Of a stretch of DNA of 64,000 nucleotides, positions 54,381 to 64,000 are shown one piece after another. The notes under the pieces were generated by a model. The model saw nothing but the letters and a program-made list of their open reading frames with translations, searched no databases and was not told where the DNA came from. The translations under genes and the position numbers were made by a program. Source of the DNA: Gongronella butleri. Taxonomy: Eukaryota; Mucoromycota; Mucoromycetes; Mucorales; Cunninghamellaceae. The first letter of the stretch is position 1, and every line of letters starts with the position of its first letter. The stretch lies in NCBI GenBank assembly GCA_025201375.1, contig JAIWZP010000021.1, positions 434,001 to 498,000 of the forward strand. The letters are read 5' to 3'.

Positions 54381-56345
54381 AGGAGGAAAGCAAGCGTCGT
54401 GGCTCATTTTCTTGTGTTTAGATGCGGTGGTGGACCGAATTGGCACGATCCTGGGTCAACAATTGCTGGATCTGCTGTATTGGCAGCAACAGACGGATTT
54501 CAACGCGGCACGGTTCAAGGGATTGATCGAAAAAGTGGTATTGCTCACTCGTTTCACGCGCGCGCAGCTGCCCATCATGGAAACGTTCTTGGATCGATTC
54601 CTGCCCATGTGGCACGGTCTAGATTTGACGCCCGAAATATTCGAATTGCTTACTTACACGAGCCCAATGCCATTTGAAGGTAAGAAAATCAAAGAAAAAA
54701 GGAGTAGCGCGCGATTTTACTTTTTTTTTTCTCAATGTAGATCTATACGAACGATACCTGAGGCCGCTGTACCGGCTCTTTTGCGTGAACGACGTGCGAT
54801 GGAAGGTACGACATCAGTGACAGGGCATGGCCATGGCCATCCTCACGCTCATTTCTTTTTTTTTTCACCACTAGGCGCGATTGATCATGTGTTACCGCGA
54901 TCTGCTGGCTAATTGGGCGCTGCTCGACTGGCACCGACATTTTGAGCTTCGTGAAGCAGTGGCTGCTCAGCAAGGAGCCAAGGGTTTACGCGATCGCTTG
55001 TAAAAAAAATTGCCCGTGACGTGTCAAAAATTGCCCTGACGTGCGTTTTTTTTTTATGTTTTTTTTTTATGTTTTTTTTTTATGTTTTTTTTTTTTATTA
55101 GGACGTGGCCCTTCCATGGACTGGATGTGAATATTGACTATCTGTGGGCAATGCAGCAATTCATCCATTATGTCGATCGTTTGGGAAATTATGGTCTTTT
55201 GCTTGAGCAAGATCATCCGCTACTGCAGCATGCGAGCCTTTACTTTCTCGAATTCGTAAGTGTAGTCTTTTGCCACTTTTTTTTTGTTTACTTTTGGCCA
55301 TTTACGTCCGTCTCTTCCTTAATAGTACAGCGGCCTGTCGCTGGATCACAATGTGCCGATCATTGCGATTCCCAAGGCGGCATTTGTGTACAGGCTGTTC
55401 ATGTCGGACAATGCGACCACGGTGTCGCGTCTGTGTGGCGCGCTGGCGCGACTAAAGACAGCATGGCAGGCCAATGACATGCGCACAGACGCCTGGATCG
55501 CCAAGGTCGATCAGCAGCAATTGGACCAATTCAACGCGTTTATCATGGACACTTGCGCCGCACTCTGGCGAAACGACGCATTGGACAGGTCACGCTCGTG
55601 CTTTGCCCTCACAAGGTAAAAAAAAAAAAAAAAAAAGAAAAAAAAAGAAAAACAAGAAAGAAAAAAAAAGAAAAAGCGCGCGTGATGAAATTGCTCACGT
55701 GCCCTCTTGCTCTCAAGGCACACGATCGACAAGCTAATTGAAAAATGCGAGGAACGCGGTGATCCTGCGGACTTTATGTTCTCATTGACGCACTCGACAT
55801 CCTTTGCTGGCTTCTCCAAGGCCTACATGAATGTAAGAGGGCATATTGATGCCAATTGTGCGCGCGCTTATCCCAATTTTTATTGATTTTTGTAGCTGCG
55901 GATGTCTGAATTGGATGATTTCTCGATTCAGAATAATGATTCCCCCGCGACCGAGACCAAGGTGATGCAGACGTTTGAGGTAAAATGCTCAAAATGAGAG
56001 AATTGGGAGACGCGATGTTCACTTTTTTTTTTTTTCCTCTTTAACGTGCAGGGCATGACATCGTACGAGGACTTTCGCGTGCAATATTTGGCGTATCTGC
56101 ATGATCTTGGCTTTTTCGGCCTTCATGACTATTTGAGCAGCACAATTAGCTCGCTGACGCAGCGCGCATTGGAAATGGATGAAGAAAGTGATGCGCCATT
56201 GTTGGCAAATGACGACGACGACGAACCGCTTTTGGCGCTGCCGCCGGCGCAGGGCGGCGAAAGATCCGGCAAGGCAAGCCAAAGCAGCAAAAATGGCAAC
56301 GCGTCCCCGGGCAGCGAGATCCTAGGCAGCGCCGACGAATTGTAA
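52767..56345 (+). CDS. CENP-I/Mis6 inner-kinetochore protein (about 820 aa, about 16 exons)
   Basis: Component of the constitutive centromere-associated network, needed to load or hold CENP-A at centromeres. Start ATG at 52767; first exons 52767-52791 and 52869-52979, stop at 56343-56345; introns 60-130 nt, phases consistent where checked. Mis6 hallmarks: SLAMIRLLVPRRTVEESEI with the following helical repeats, DIYDFIASKRFLHNMYGVLF, a basic linker (SSKRRRDDELPHVP), then RAVLDLLENQDIPVLIRELL, HLLACQPS, GLIEKVVLLTRFTRAQLPIM, FLDRFLPMWHGLD, ILELLTY-like FELLTYTSPMPFE, DLYERYLRPLYRLFC and IMCYRDLLANWALLDW. The C-terminal half includes YLWAMQQFIHYVDRLGNYGL, found in family members, and an acidic, Ser-rich tail. 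Intron content is unusual: long A and T runs, a GGGTTT tract at about 54144-54173 and repeated (T)9ATG at 55047-55085. Confidence 0.85.
54144..54173 (+). repeat. GGGTTT tandem tract in a CENP-I intron, G-quadruplex type
   Basis: The plus strand reads GGGGTT then four GGGTTT units. Five runs of three or more G separated by 2-3 T fit the G-quadruplex pattern in the nascent transcript strand. It resembles a telomere-type repeat in composition but differs from the fungal TTAGGG. It lies in the intron before the exon encoding APVRHDKFDVRAVL. Confidence 0.85.
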
Positions 56346-56875
56346 AAATAAAGCAAAGCAATTGGGTGCATTTTGCACAAAAGAGGGATGATGGAACGCC
56401 TCCCTGCATCTGCCGTGCGTGTTGATTCCACAGTCCGCATCATTTGGAAAGGGCAAACGCTTCCAAATCAGGCATCCGTGCACATGGTGCCTCGCATCGT
56501 GGCCTGGGATGGGTCAAAAACTGCGACCCAAAAAAAAAAAAAAAACGAGCACAAAAAGAGGGCGTCCAGTGTGCATGCAAAAAGGTCAATGTAGCCGATG
56601 GGTTGCCTTAAGTAAAGAAGGGGGGCGACATAGACAAAAGAGCAAAAAAAAAAAAAAAAAAGTAGAGCGAGAGAGGACAAGAAGGGGGGACCCCAAGGGG
56701 CGGATTGGTGGGGCACGAGGGCAGTAGCAAGCTGACTTTGAATATTCGACAGGGAGGGAATTGAGAAAAAAAAAAAGGGGGACGAGGAGGTTTGACGTGA
56801 GCCAACTCTCTTTTTTTCTTCTTCTTCTTGTTTATTTGTTTGTTCCAACCTTTATTTTTGCTTTCTTAGCCTATC

Positions 56876-58725
56876 ATGAGAGAAATTATCCACGTCCAAG
56901 CAGGTACGACTCTTAACGCTCGCCCTTGACGCGTCAAAAACACCCCTTGAAAGCCATTTTCCTCGGACGCGTCTCGTCACGCGCCTAAAACCTGATGACT
57001 GAGTCTTCTTTTTTTTTTCTTATTTTTTTTTTTCTAGGCCAGTGCGGTAACCAAGTATGTCCTGGCAACAAGGGGACGAGGGGGGACACGAGCTCACCTG
57101 TTTTTCCCCTCTTTTTATGTGAATTTTAGATTGGTCAAAAGTTTTGGGAGACCATCTCGCAAGAACACGGTTTGAACGAGAATGGCCAGTACGTCGGCGA
57201 CAATGACTTGCAATTGGAGCGCATCAACGTGTATTACAATGAGGGTCAGGGTGGCCAATACGTCCCCAGGTAAGAAAAACGCCATTTTTGTGTATTCTTT
57301 TTTTTTTTTTTTTTCATCGTTTCTCACTTTTTTTTCTGCCCCCTCTTCTAATTCCTCCCCAATTCCTTCCTTTAGAGCTGTCTTGGTTGATTTGGAACCC
57401 GCCACCATGGATGCTGTGCGCTCCAGCCCTTATGGCAAGCTTTTCCGCCCTGACAACTTCACTTTCGGTCAATCCGGTGCCGGCAACTCGTGGGCTCGCG
57501 TAAGCATGGGTGCATTTGTGTGCATTTGGGAGCCAATGGCGGCTGATTTTTGTCTTCTTTTTTTATAATTAGGGCTACTACACGGAAGGCGCTGAATTGG
57601 TCGAGTCGATCATGGACATTGTTCGCAAGGAGGCGGAGCACACCGACTGCTTGCAAGGCTTCCAATTGGCGCACTCGCTCGGTGGTGGCACTGGCTCTGG
57701 TCTTGGCTCGCTCCTTTTGAGCAAGATCCGCGAAGAATACCCTGATCGCATGTTGTGCACGTACTCTGTGGTGCCCTCGCCCAAGGTCTCGGACACCGTC
57801 GTCGAACCCTACAACGCCGTGCTCTCTGTCCATCAATTGGTCGAGAATTGCGATGCCACCTTCTGTATCGACAATGAGGCTCTCTACGATATTTGCTTCC
57901 GCACTCTCAAGCTGACTAACCCCGGCTACGGCGAGCTCAACCAGCTCGTTTCTGCCGTCATGTCCGGCGTCTCCACGTCGCTCCGCTTCCCTGGCCAGCT
58001 CAATTCCGACTTGCGCAAGCTCTTTGTCAACATGGGTAAAAGAAAGAAAATAAAAAAGAAAAAAGGGGCGGAGGGGAGCCAATGCATTATCTCACTCTTA
58101 TATTTTTGTAGTGCCCTTCCCCCGTCTCCATTTCTTCATGGTTGGCTTTGCGCCCTTGACGGCGTTGACGTCGCAGCAATACCGCAATTTGACGGTTCCC
58201 GAGCTGACGGCTCAAATGTTTGACGCGCGCAACATGATGGCCGCGTCGGACCCCCGCCACGGCCGCTATTTGACTGCCGCGACCATCTTCCGTGGCCGCC
58301 TGTCGACCAAGGAAGTCGAGAATCAGATGCTTGCCGTGCAACAAAAGAATTCGAGCTTCTTTGTCGAATGGATTCCCAATTCCGTCAAGACCTCGCTTTG
58401 CGACATTCCCCCCGTCGGCCTCAAGATGAGCGGCACCTTCATCGGCAACAGCACCGCCATCCAGGAGCTCTTCAAGCGCGTCAACGACCAATTCTCCGCC
58501 ATGTTCCGCCGCAAGGCCTTTTTGCACTGGTTCACCGGCGAGGGCATGGACGAAATGGAATTCACCGAGTCCGAGTCCAACATGCACGATCTCGTCTCCG
58601 AATACCAGCAATATCAGGTAAACAAAAATTGAAGCAAAAAAAAAAAAAAAAAGGCAACGCGCCCCATTTCGCATTGTTTCGCATCGTCTTGCGTTTTCCC
58701 GTGCCATTCCCAATTGCATCATGCT

Positions 58726-58762
<37 letters not shown>

Positions 58763-58855
58763 GTGTTATTTTAGGACGCCACTGCCGAGGACGAGTACGA
58801 AGAAGAGGATGAGGAAGGTTACCTTGAGGAGGAAGAGATTTTGGAAGAAGAATAG
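56876..58855 (+). CDS. Beta-tubulin (452 aa, 7 exons), Tyr167 and Ala198
   Basis: Structural subunit of microtubules. Exons 56876-56903, 57038-57054, 57130-57269, 57376-57499, 57573-58035, 58112-58617 and 58775-58855 join in frame (1359 nt). The N-terminal MREI autoregulation motif, GQCGNQIG, the GTP-binding [10 protein letters not shown] loop and an acidic C-terminal tail ending [10 protein letters not shown] are all present. Exon 2 is a 17-nt microexon inside GQCGNQ. By direct count residue 165 is Cys, 167 Tyr, 198 Ala and 200 Phe (MLCTYSVV and NCDATFCID). Benzimidazole-sensitive fungi usually have Phe167 and Glu198. F167Y and E198A are known resistance changes in other fungi; here they look like fixed features. 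Ala198 may mark a paralogue class, so the copy number of tubulins in this genome matters. Confidence 0.97.
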
Positions 58856-59181
58856 GCTTTTTAATTGGTTGGCTCCCATCTCACCGTGTCTCGCCTTTTA
58901 TTTCTCCTCTTTTGTTTTGCGTAAAAAATAAAAAAGTTCTCTTGTTTTTTATTGTCATCATGTCAATTGAATGTGTTGTGTCACTGTGCTGTGCAAAAAA
59001 AGCAAAAGGAGCGCGCCATCAGCGTGTTTTTGGACACGAAACGTGATTTGAGCGAGTCAGGGTCAGCTGACTTTCTTTTCGACTTTTTCAAAAAAGGCCC
59101 CTTTTTTGCAACTTGTTCTTGCTCCCCTCGTTTTATTCTTTCTTTTTCTTTTTTTTGCCTTTTTTTCCCCCTCTTTTACGT

Positions 59182-61190
59182 ATGGATAGCACCGCCACGT
59201 CCTCTTTTGAAGCATTAAATATCAACCCGTTCCAAGACGTCGCGTCGTCGTCGCCGCAGGTCAAGCAGCCATTCCCGGACGATCCTTGGCAGCAACAAGA
59301 ACAGGCTGTACGTGACGACGACAAGGACACGACCAATATCGAGCAAGAGCAGCAGCAGCCACACGACGCTTCCGAACCAGAAACACACACAAACGATACC
59401 ACCGTCCCCACCACCTCCGCAGACAACCTCGAGCAGATGGTAGCCCGCGGCGCGGATGGCAAAACGCTTCGCTCACACCCTTTTTTTTTTTGGTTTTTTT
59501 TGTGTTTTTTAGACGGACGAGCCATTGCCTATCCCTGAGCAAGGCGAACGGCCCTATTTTGAAGTGTCTGTAGAGGATCCTCAAAAAGTGGGCGATGCAA
59601 TCAATGCGCACATTGTATACAAAGTCAAGACCAAGGTACAAATGGACGAAAATGAAAAAGGCGTCATTTCACGCGATTTACCGCGAATTGCTGCCTTTTT
59701 TTTTCGTAGACCAATTCGCCTGATTTCCGGTCGTCGGACATGATGGTTGCGCGTCGGTATCGCGACTTTCTCTGGCTTTACAACCAGCTGACGCACGGCA
59801 ATCCTGGCGTCATTGTGCCCCCAGTGCCCGAAAAACACGCCCTGGGCAGGTTCCAGGATGAATTTGTCGAGTCACGTCGCATTGCACTCGAACGCTGCCT
59901 GCGCAAGATCGTCGCTCATCCAATGCTCTATGGCGACCCGGATCTCAAGGTGTTTTTGGAGAGCGAGTCCTTTAACAGCGAGGTAAAAACGAGAAAAAAA
60001 AAAAACCATGAAAACCATGATATGCTTGATCTCAATTCCGCATCACTATGAATTATTTTTTCTAAAAGAAACGCATCAAGCGCGCCGAGCCGGACACGCC
60101 AAAACTCGGGTTTATGCGGTCATTTAGCGAAACACTGTCGAATGCAGCGCCTTTTTCGAAATTTGTCGAGACGGATGAGTGGTTCAGCACGAAAAAGGCG
60201 CAGCTCGACACCCTAGAGGCGCAGCTCAAGACCTTGCTCAAGAGTGTCGAGGCTCTCGTCAAGCAGCGCAAAGAGCTCGGCGCCGCAAGCCTTGATTTTG
60301 GTGATTCCATGTTCCCACTCGCCTCTGCAGAGCTCAATCGCAATCTCTCCATCCACCTCACTGTTCTCGGCAACATTCAAAAGGAACTCAAGGATCTGCA
60401 TGAAGAACAGGTAACAAGTCAAAAAAAAAAAAGTCTCAAAAACGCAAAAACGTGACGTTTCTCATGCTTTTCTTTCATTTTCGTGCTAGGCGCGTCATGA
60501 TATTCTCACACTGGAACATACCATCGACGAGTACATTAGAATCATTGGTTCCATACGCGTAAGTTTTCAATTGAAGCCCTAGTCACGCAAAAAATTAAGA
60601 AAAAGAAACTCATGCTCTTATTTTATTATATTTGGCGGGCTGTTTCTCTTTTTCTCTTGCATCAGTTGTCATTTAATGCAAGGATGCGTGCGTACCAAGC
60701 TTACCAGCAGACCGATGTCGAATGGCAAAAGAAAGTGGTCATCCATGACAAGCTGAAAGCCCAGCAAAAGGTCAAACCAGAGAAGATCACAGCTGCCGCA
60801 CAAGAAATGGAAGAGGTATACGAGCCCCCTTGGACGCCACTCCAGCGCGTGCCGCGTCTCAATGGCTCTGGACAGACGCCTGACACACCTATTTTTTCTT
60901 TAGATGAAACAAAAAGCAGATGATGCGCAGCGCGAGGTCGAGGACATTTCGCGGCTGATTCGCGGCGAATTGGACCGCTTTGATCAAGAAAAAGTCGAGG
61001 ATTTCCGTGCCAGTGTGGAGGCCTTTTTGCAGCGCATGATTGAGCACCAGAAAAAAGTAAGATGGTCAATGCAAAAACGGGCACAATGATCTGATTTCTA
61101 TTCATGTAGGTGATTGCGCTCTGGGAGTCGTACTTTGAGCAGACGGAATCATTAGATCAAGAGACCGATGGCGAAGATGATCAAGACTGA
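59182..61190 (+). CDS. Sorting nexin with PX and BAR domains, Vps5/SNX1-like (about 480 aa, 8 exons)
   Basis: Retromer-associated membrane-sculpting protein acting on endosomes. Start at 59182, stop TGA at 61188-61190; 8 exons by splice-site reading. An acidic, Gln/Thr-rich N-terminus (residues 1-85, with SSFEALNINPFQDV) precedes the PX domain (about 90-215): YFEVSVEDPQKVGDA, RRYRDFLWLYNQL with the PtdIns3P-binding RRYRDF motif, and PPVPEKHALGRF, then FVESRRIALERCLRKIV. The BAR coiled coils follow (KFVETDEWFSTKKAQLDTLE, LEAQLKTLLKSVEALVKQRK, SIHLTVLGNIQKELKDL, RAYQAYQQTDVEWQKK, VEDFRASVEAFLQRMIEHQ) and VIALWESYFEQTE ends the protein, as in Vps5. The Vps17, Snx4 and Snx41 families are alternatives; the WxxYF end and the PX motif favour Vps5/SNX1. 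Confidence 0.88.
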
Positions 61191-61473
61191 TGGCCATGTT
61201 ACCCTTCATCCCTTTTCTTTATTTTAATACTAATATAGGCAAAAAATAAAAAATGACAACCTTACTGGGACGCGCTTCACGGCAATCGACCTTTTTGGCG
61301 TTGGTTGACAACAGGTGGTTTATGCGTAGACATCATGAGGAGCCAATCAAGGGGCAAAAGTCGGCCATTTGCCATAAAAGGCGATGCGAAGTGTGGTCCA
61401 TTTGACTTTTTTTTTTTTTTTTTTTTCCTTTCTTTCTTTCTTTTTGACGGCTTCTCCTCCTTTTTTATTTATT

Positions 61474-62788
61474 ATGAATGTGCATGATCTAGGAAACGAG
61501 CTGCTGACGACCATTGCTGGATATTTGCCATTGGCTGAGCTTGCGGAATTTGCCGTGGTGTGCCAGCGGTTCCACTCGATAGTGCAAGACGACGCCGTGT
61601 GGCGAGAAGCCCTGGACAACCGATACGGGATCCGGTACAAGCTGCCTGACGAGACGTGGAAGGAGTTGTTCTTTAAAAAAGAGCAAGACCCGCACGACAA
61701 CAAGCTTTGTCCGCACCTCAGTCGTGTTGACGCCACTGTTCTTGCGCCATACGTCAAAAAGTACCAAGCTGTCCTCAATTGGCTGCCCAAAAACATCAAT
61801 TGCGCTACCTGTGGCACAAACGAGTATGAACGTGGTGCCTGCCTCTATGTTTGGGACGGCAATGTGCGCCTGCGTAAGTGCAATTGCTCTCAATGGCAAT
61901 TAAATGGATCTCTGTCACCTCACACACTGTTGTCTCACACACGCTACTTTTGTTTTTTTTTTTCTTGCGCAGGATGCCGCGATTGCTCATACCGCTTCCA
62001 CAATGCCGATGCCAGCCGCCATGGCATCCTCATACGCACCAATGTCCTTCAGCTCTTTTGTTTTGATTGCTCGCGCTTGGTAGGACTCCCCAGACACTCA
62101 ATTGAGATGGAAAAAAAAGAAGAAATTGGTCAATTGGAGCGGAAACAACGCGCTATTTTGGAAAATTAACGCGCTCTTTTCGTTTTTTTGCTTCCTAGCT
62201 TGGTGAGACGCGCGGTGACGTGACCGAGGCGCACTATGTGAATCACCTATTGGAGATTTTGACGCAGGACAGTGAACTTGGGCGTGAGGCACTGCGTCAA
62301 AAGCAACAATGTATGAATGAAAGGCTCATGCAGCGCCAAGATGTGGACCGTCTGTGCATTTTGGACAACAAATACTACTTGGTGGAGCGCGTGTGGCTGT
62401 GCACGTGGTTCTTGCGGCTGTGCGACGGCAAGATCGGCGAGGGACCCGTCAACAACAAGCCATTGGCTATCAGCGACGACGATTCTACACTAAACCCCAA
62501 TGCTCGACCAAAAGGCAACTTTGTTGGCGGCTTTGGTGTCGTCACACCCGAGCTCTGGGACTATCTCGTCGACACCTACGGTCTCGAGGGCGAAATTTAC
62601 ACGTCAGGTACGCAATGACATGAAAAAAATGCAAACAGTGCGCGCAGAACGCGTCATTTTTTCTTGTTTCAATGGTCAATTGACACGCGCTCATCTTCTT
62701 TTTTCTTTGATATGCATTTGTAGATGACATCCAGGGCCCTGAATACGCCGAGCTACGCCAGTCCATCATTGATTGGCGCCTCATTTGA
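61474..62788 (+). CDS. F-box protein with zinc-binding region and DUSP-like domain (326 aa, 4 exons)
   Basis: Likely SCF substrate receptor. Exons 61474-61873, 61973-62079, 62199-62607 and 62724-62788 join in frame (981 nt). Residues 4-48 are an F-box (LGNELLTTIAGYLPLAELAE, CQRFHSIVQDDAVWREAL). Residues about 112-170 hold paired cysteines (CATC, RCRDC, FCFDC) and a His-containing stretch (YRFHNADASRHG), a zinc-binding arrangement a little like ZnF-UBP. Residues about 225-305 match the DUSP fold of ubiquitin proteases: YYLVERVWLCTWFLRL, GPVNNKPL, GVVTPELWDYLVDTYGLEG. F-box with DUSP is an uncommon combination; I infer a role in ubiquitin signalling. No catalytic protease domain is present. Confidence 0.75.
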
Positions 62789-62959
62789 GTATGCGCGCGA
62801 CACAGTCTTTGAAATATCTATTTTTTCCTGTTTCCCTTGTTGCTCCTATATTTTCCATTGATTTGTGTATGCCACCGCATTGTACGATACCTTCAATTAA
62901 AGCATTGCCTTCAAAAGTTATAAATTAAAGTTTTTGAGAATTTCGTGACTGATGATACG

Positions 62960-64000
62960 AGCCAAGCTTTATGACATTGATGTTTGAGTTGCAAAAAGCA
63001 CGACCTCCACTTGCTTGGTGGCGTTAAAAGCATCTTATTTCAACGAACTCACCATTTGATCTTTGAAAAAGATGATTCCCGTCATTTTTTTGGTCTTTAT
63101 GGTGAATTCCACAACCTGTTTGGACGCTACCTTTTTGAACGAACGCTTGTTAGCTTTCTCGATCGAATGAGCCAACTCTTGCAACACTGCAGCTACCAGA
63201 TGGCGCGCAGCACGATTTTTGAAAACGACGGATTTTCCAAGTGGTATAGTCGTCGATTTGAAAATGCTGAAATTTGGGTCGTCGTATCGCCACACCTTTC
63301 AAGTATAGGGTGGACATGTCTCGTTCACTGGCAAAAACACAATCAAATCCAGGGGTCCATTGACTGAATCTCGCGCAAAACGAAAAAAACTCGCGATTTT
63401 TCATCTCAAGTCAAAGTCAACGAGGATTAACCGCAGCGCCGTAAAAGTGATATCACCAGAAAGAGCACGACTTGAAGCGTGCGCAGACATCGTTTATCTT
63501 TTAAAAAAGATGAGTTTTTGGCAGAATGGATGCTACGGAACGTTCAAGCGTAAAGTTCGACGCGTGATAAACCGCGTCGGTCGACGAGTGACACGCGCCG
63601 CTTCCTAATCAAATATACGCATCTGAGATCTCTCTTGCTAGTGGACGCGTCGGCGTGGCTCTTTGGACGTGTTCTTCCCATGCAATTCGCCATTGAAAAT
63701 AAATCTAAAATCGCTCATTGCTCGTTTTTGAACAGATGGATCGTGCCCTTTTTTGATGTTTTTGTTGGCAGTGCCATGCGGTTGTGGTTCTGGGTGAGTT
63801 TGGTGCAATTCTGAGGACCTGATTTCCAATTTTTTTGTTTGGGTGCTCGACGCGAATAAATTTTGAATTTGCGAGAGGCGCATCAATTAGAGTCCTAGGC
63901 CTGCCGCTCTGGATTTCGTGGCCATTTCGAGCATGGTGGTTCTCGTTGAGACACGATTCGGCGCGCTGCAGTGACTCTTTGGTGACTTTTTATTGATTTC
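62960..64000. repeat. Dispersed noncoding repeat R2, copy c (continues past the window)
   Basis: From about 63190 to the end the sequence matches 32560-33340: CATTGACTGAATCTCGCGCAAAAC, GATCTCTCTTGCTAGTGGACGCGTC, AATTCGCCATTGAAAA, AAAATCGCTCATTGCTCG and ATTCTGAGGACC are shared anchors in the same order and orientation. Frames are not conserved. The first 230 bases (62960-63190) show only weak resemblance. It begins about 170 bp after the F-box gene. Confidence 0.7.

Noticed and set aside
62984..63367. 127-residue plus-strand frame after the F-box gene
   Set aside because: It overlaps repeat R2, and the homologous copy at 32.5 kb does not keep the frame.

Overview
The window looks like nuclear DNA of a filamentous fungus, most likely an early-diverging lineage such as Mucoromycota (inference). 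The evidence is short GT-AG introns, very long A and T homopolymers in introns and leaders, a pyrimidine-rich tract directly before almost every start codon, and a gene set of neutral trehalase, Mis6/CENP-I, beta-tubulin, a Vps5-type sorting nexin and a WRKY-like zinc-finger protein. There is no bacterial or viral backbone. All gene models were joined by eye from splice sites and reading phase; none has transcript support.

Layout. 1-9.7 kb: a small serine-rich protein, a WRKY-like factor and a SART3/Prp24-type HAT-repeat protein without RRMs (all minus strand), then a METTL21-type methyltransferase (plus) sharing a 152-bp promoter with the HAT gene. 9.8-12.5 kb: a 1-kb foldback element, a cluster of TACTGTA/TACAGTA motifs and a tandem array with a ~497-bp unit. 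13.0-29.0 kb: neutral trehalase, an inverted minisatellite, an intact Fanzor/TnpB-like nuclease gene, a large class-3 lipase (minus) and a 1231-residue PPR protein. 29.2-33.7 kb: repeats only, including a second 497-bp array in the same orientation. 34.2-37.4 kb: a UMPH-1-type 5'-nucleotidase and an arrestin-like adaptor.

38.1-50.8 kb: six intronless paralogous genes, all on the plus strand. They share an N-terminal coiled coil, a low-complexity linker and (in five of six) a C-terminal domain I do not recognise. A 4-kb block between the fifth and sixth members holds 160-bp tandem repeats, a second foldback element inserted in one repeat unit with a TA duplication, and at least two dozen TACWGTA heptamers that look like Tc1/mariner-type excision footprints. 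51.1-62.8 kb: a compact, conventional plus-strand run of J-protein, CENP-I/Mis6, beta-tubulin (Tyr167 and Ala198), a Vps5/SNX1-like protein, and an F-box protein with a zinc-binding region and a DUSP-like domain. The last kilobase repeats a noncoding family also seen at 32.6-33.4 kb and, as a fragment, at 48.3 kb.

The housekeeping genes show no shared pathway. The candidates for new biology are the coiled-coil family, the Fanzor-like gene and the footprint-rich repeat blocks.
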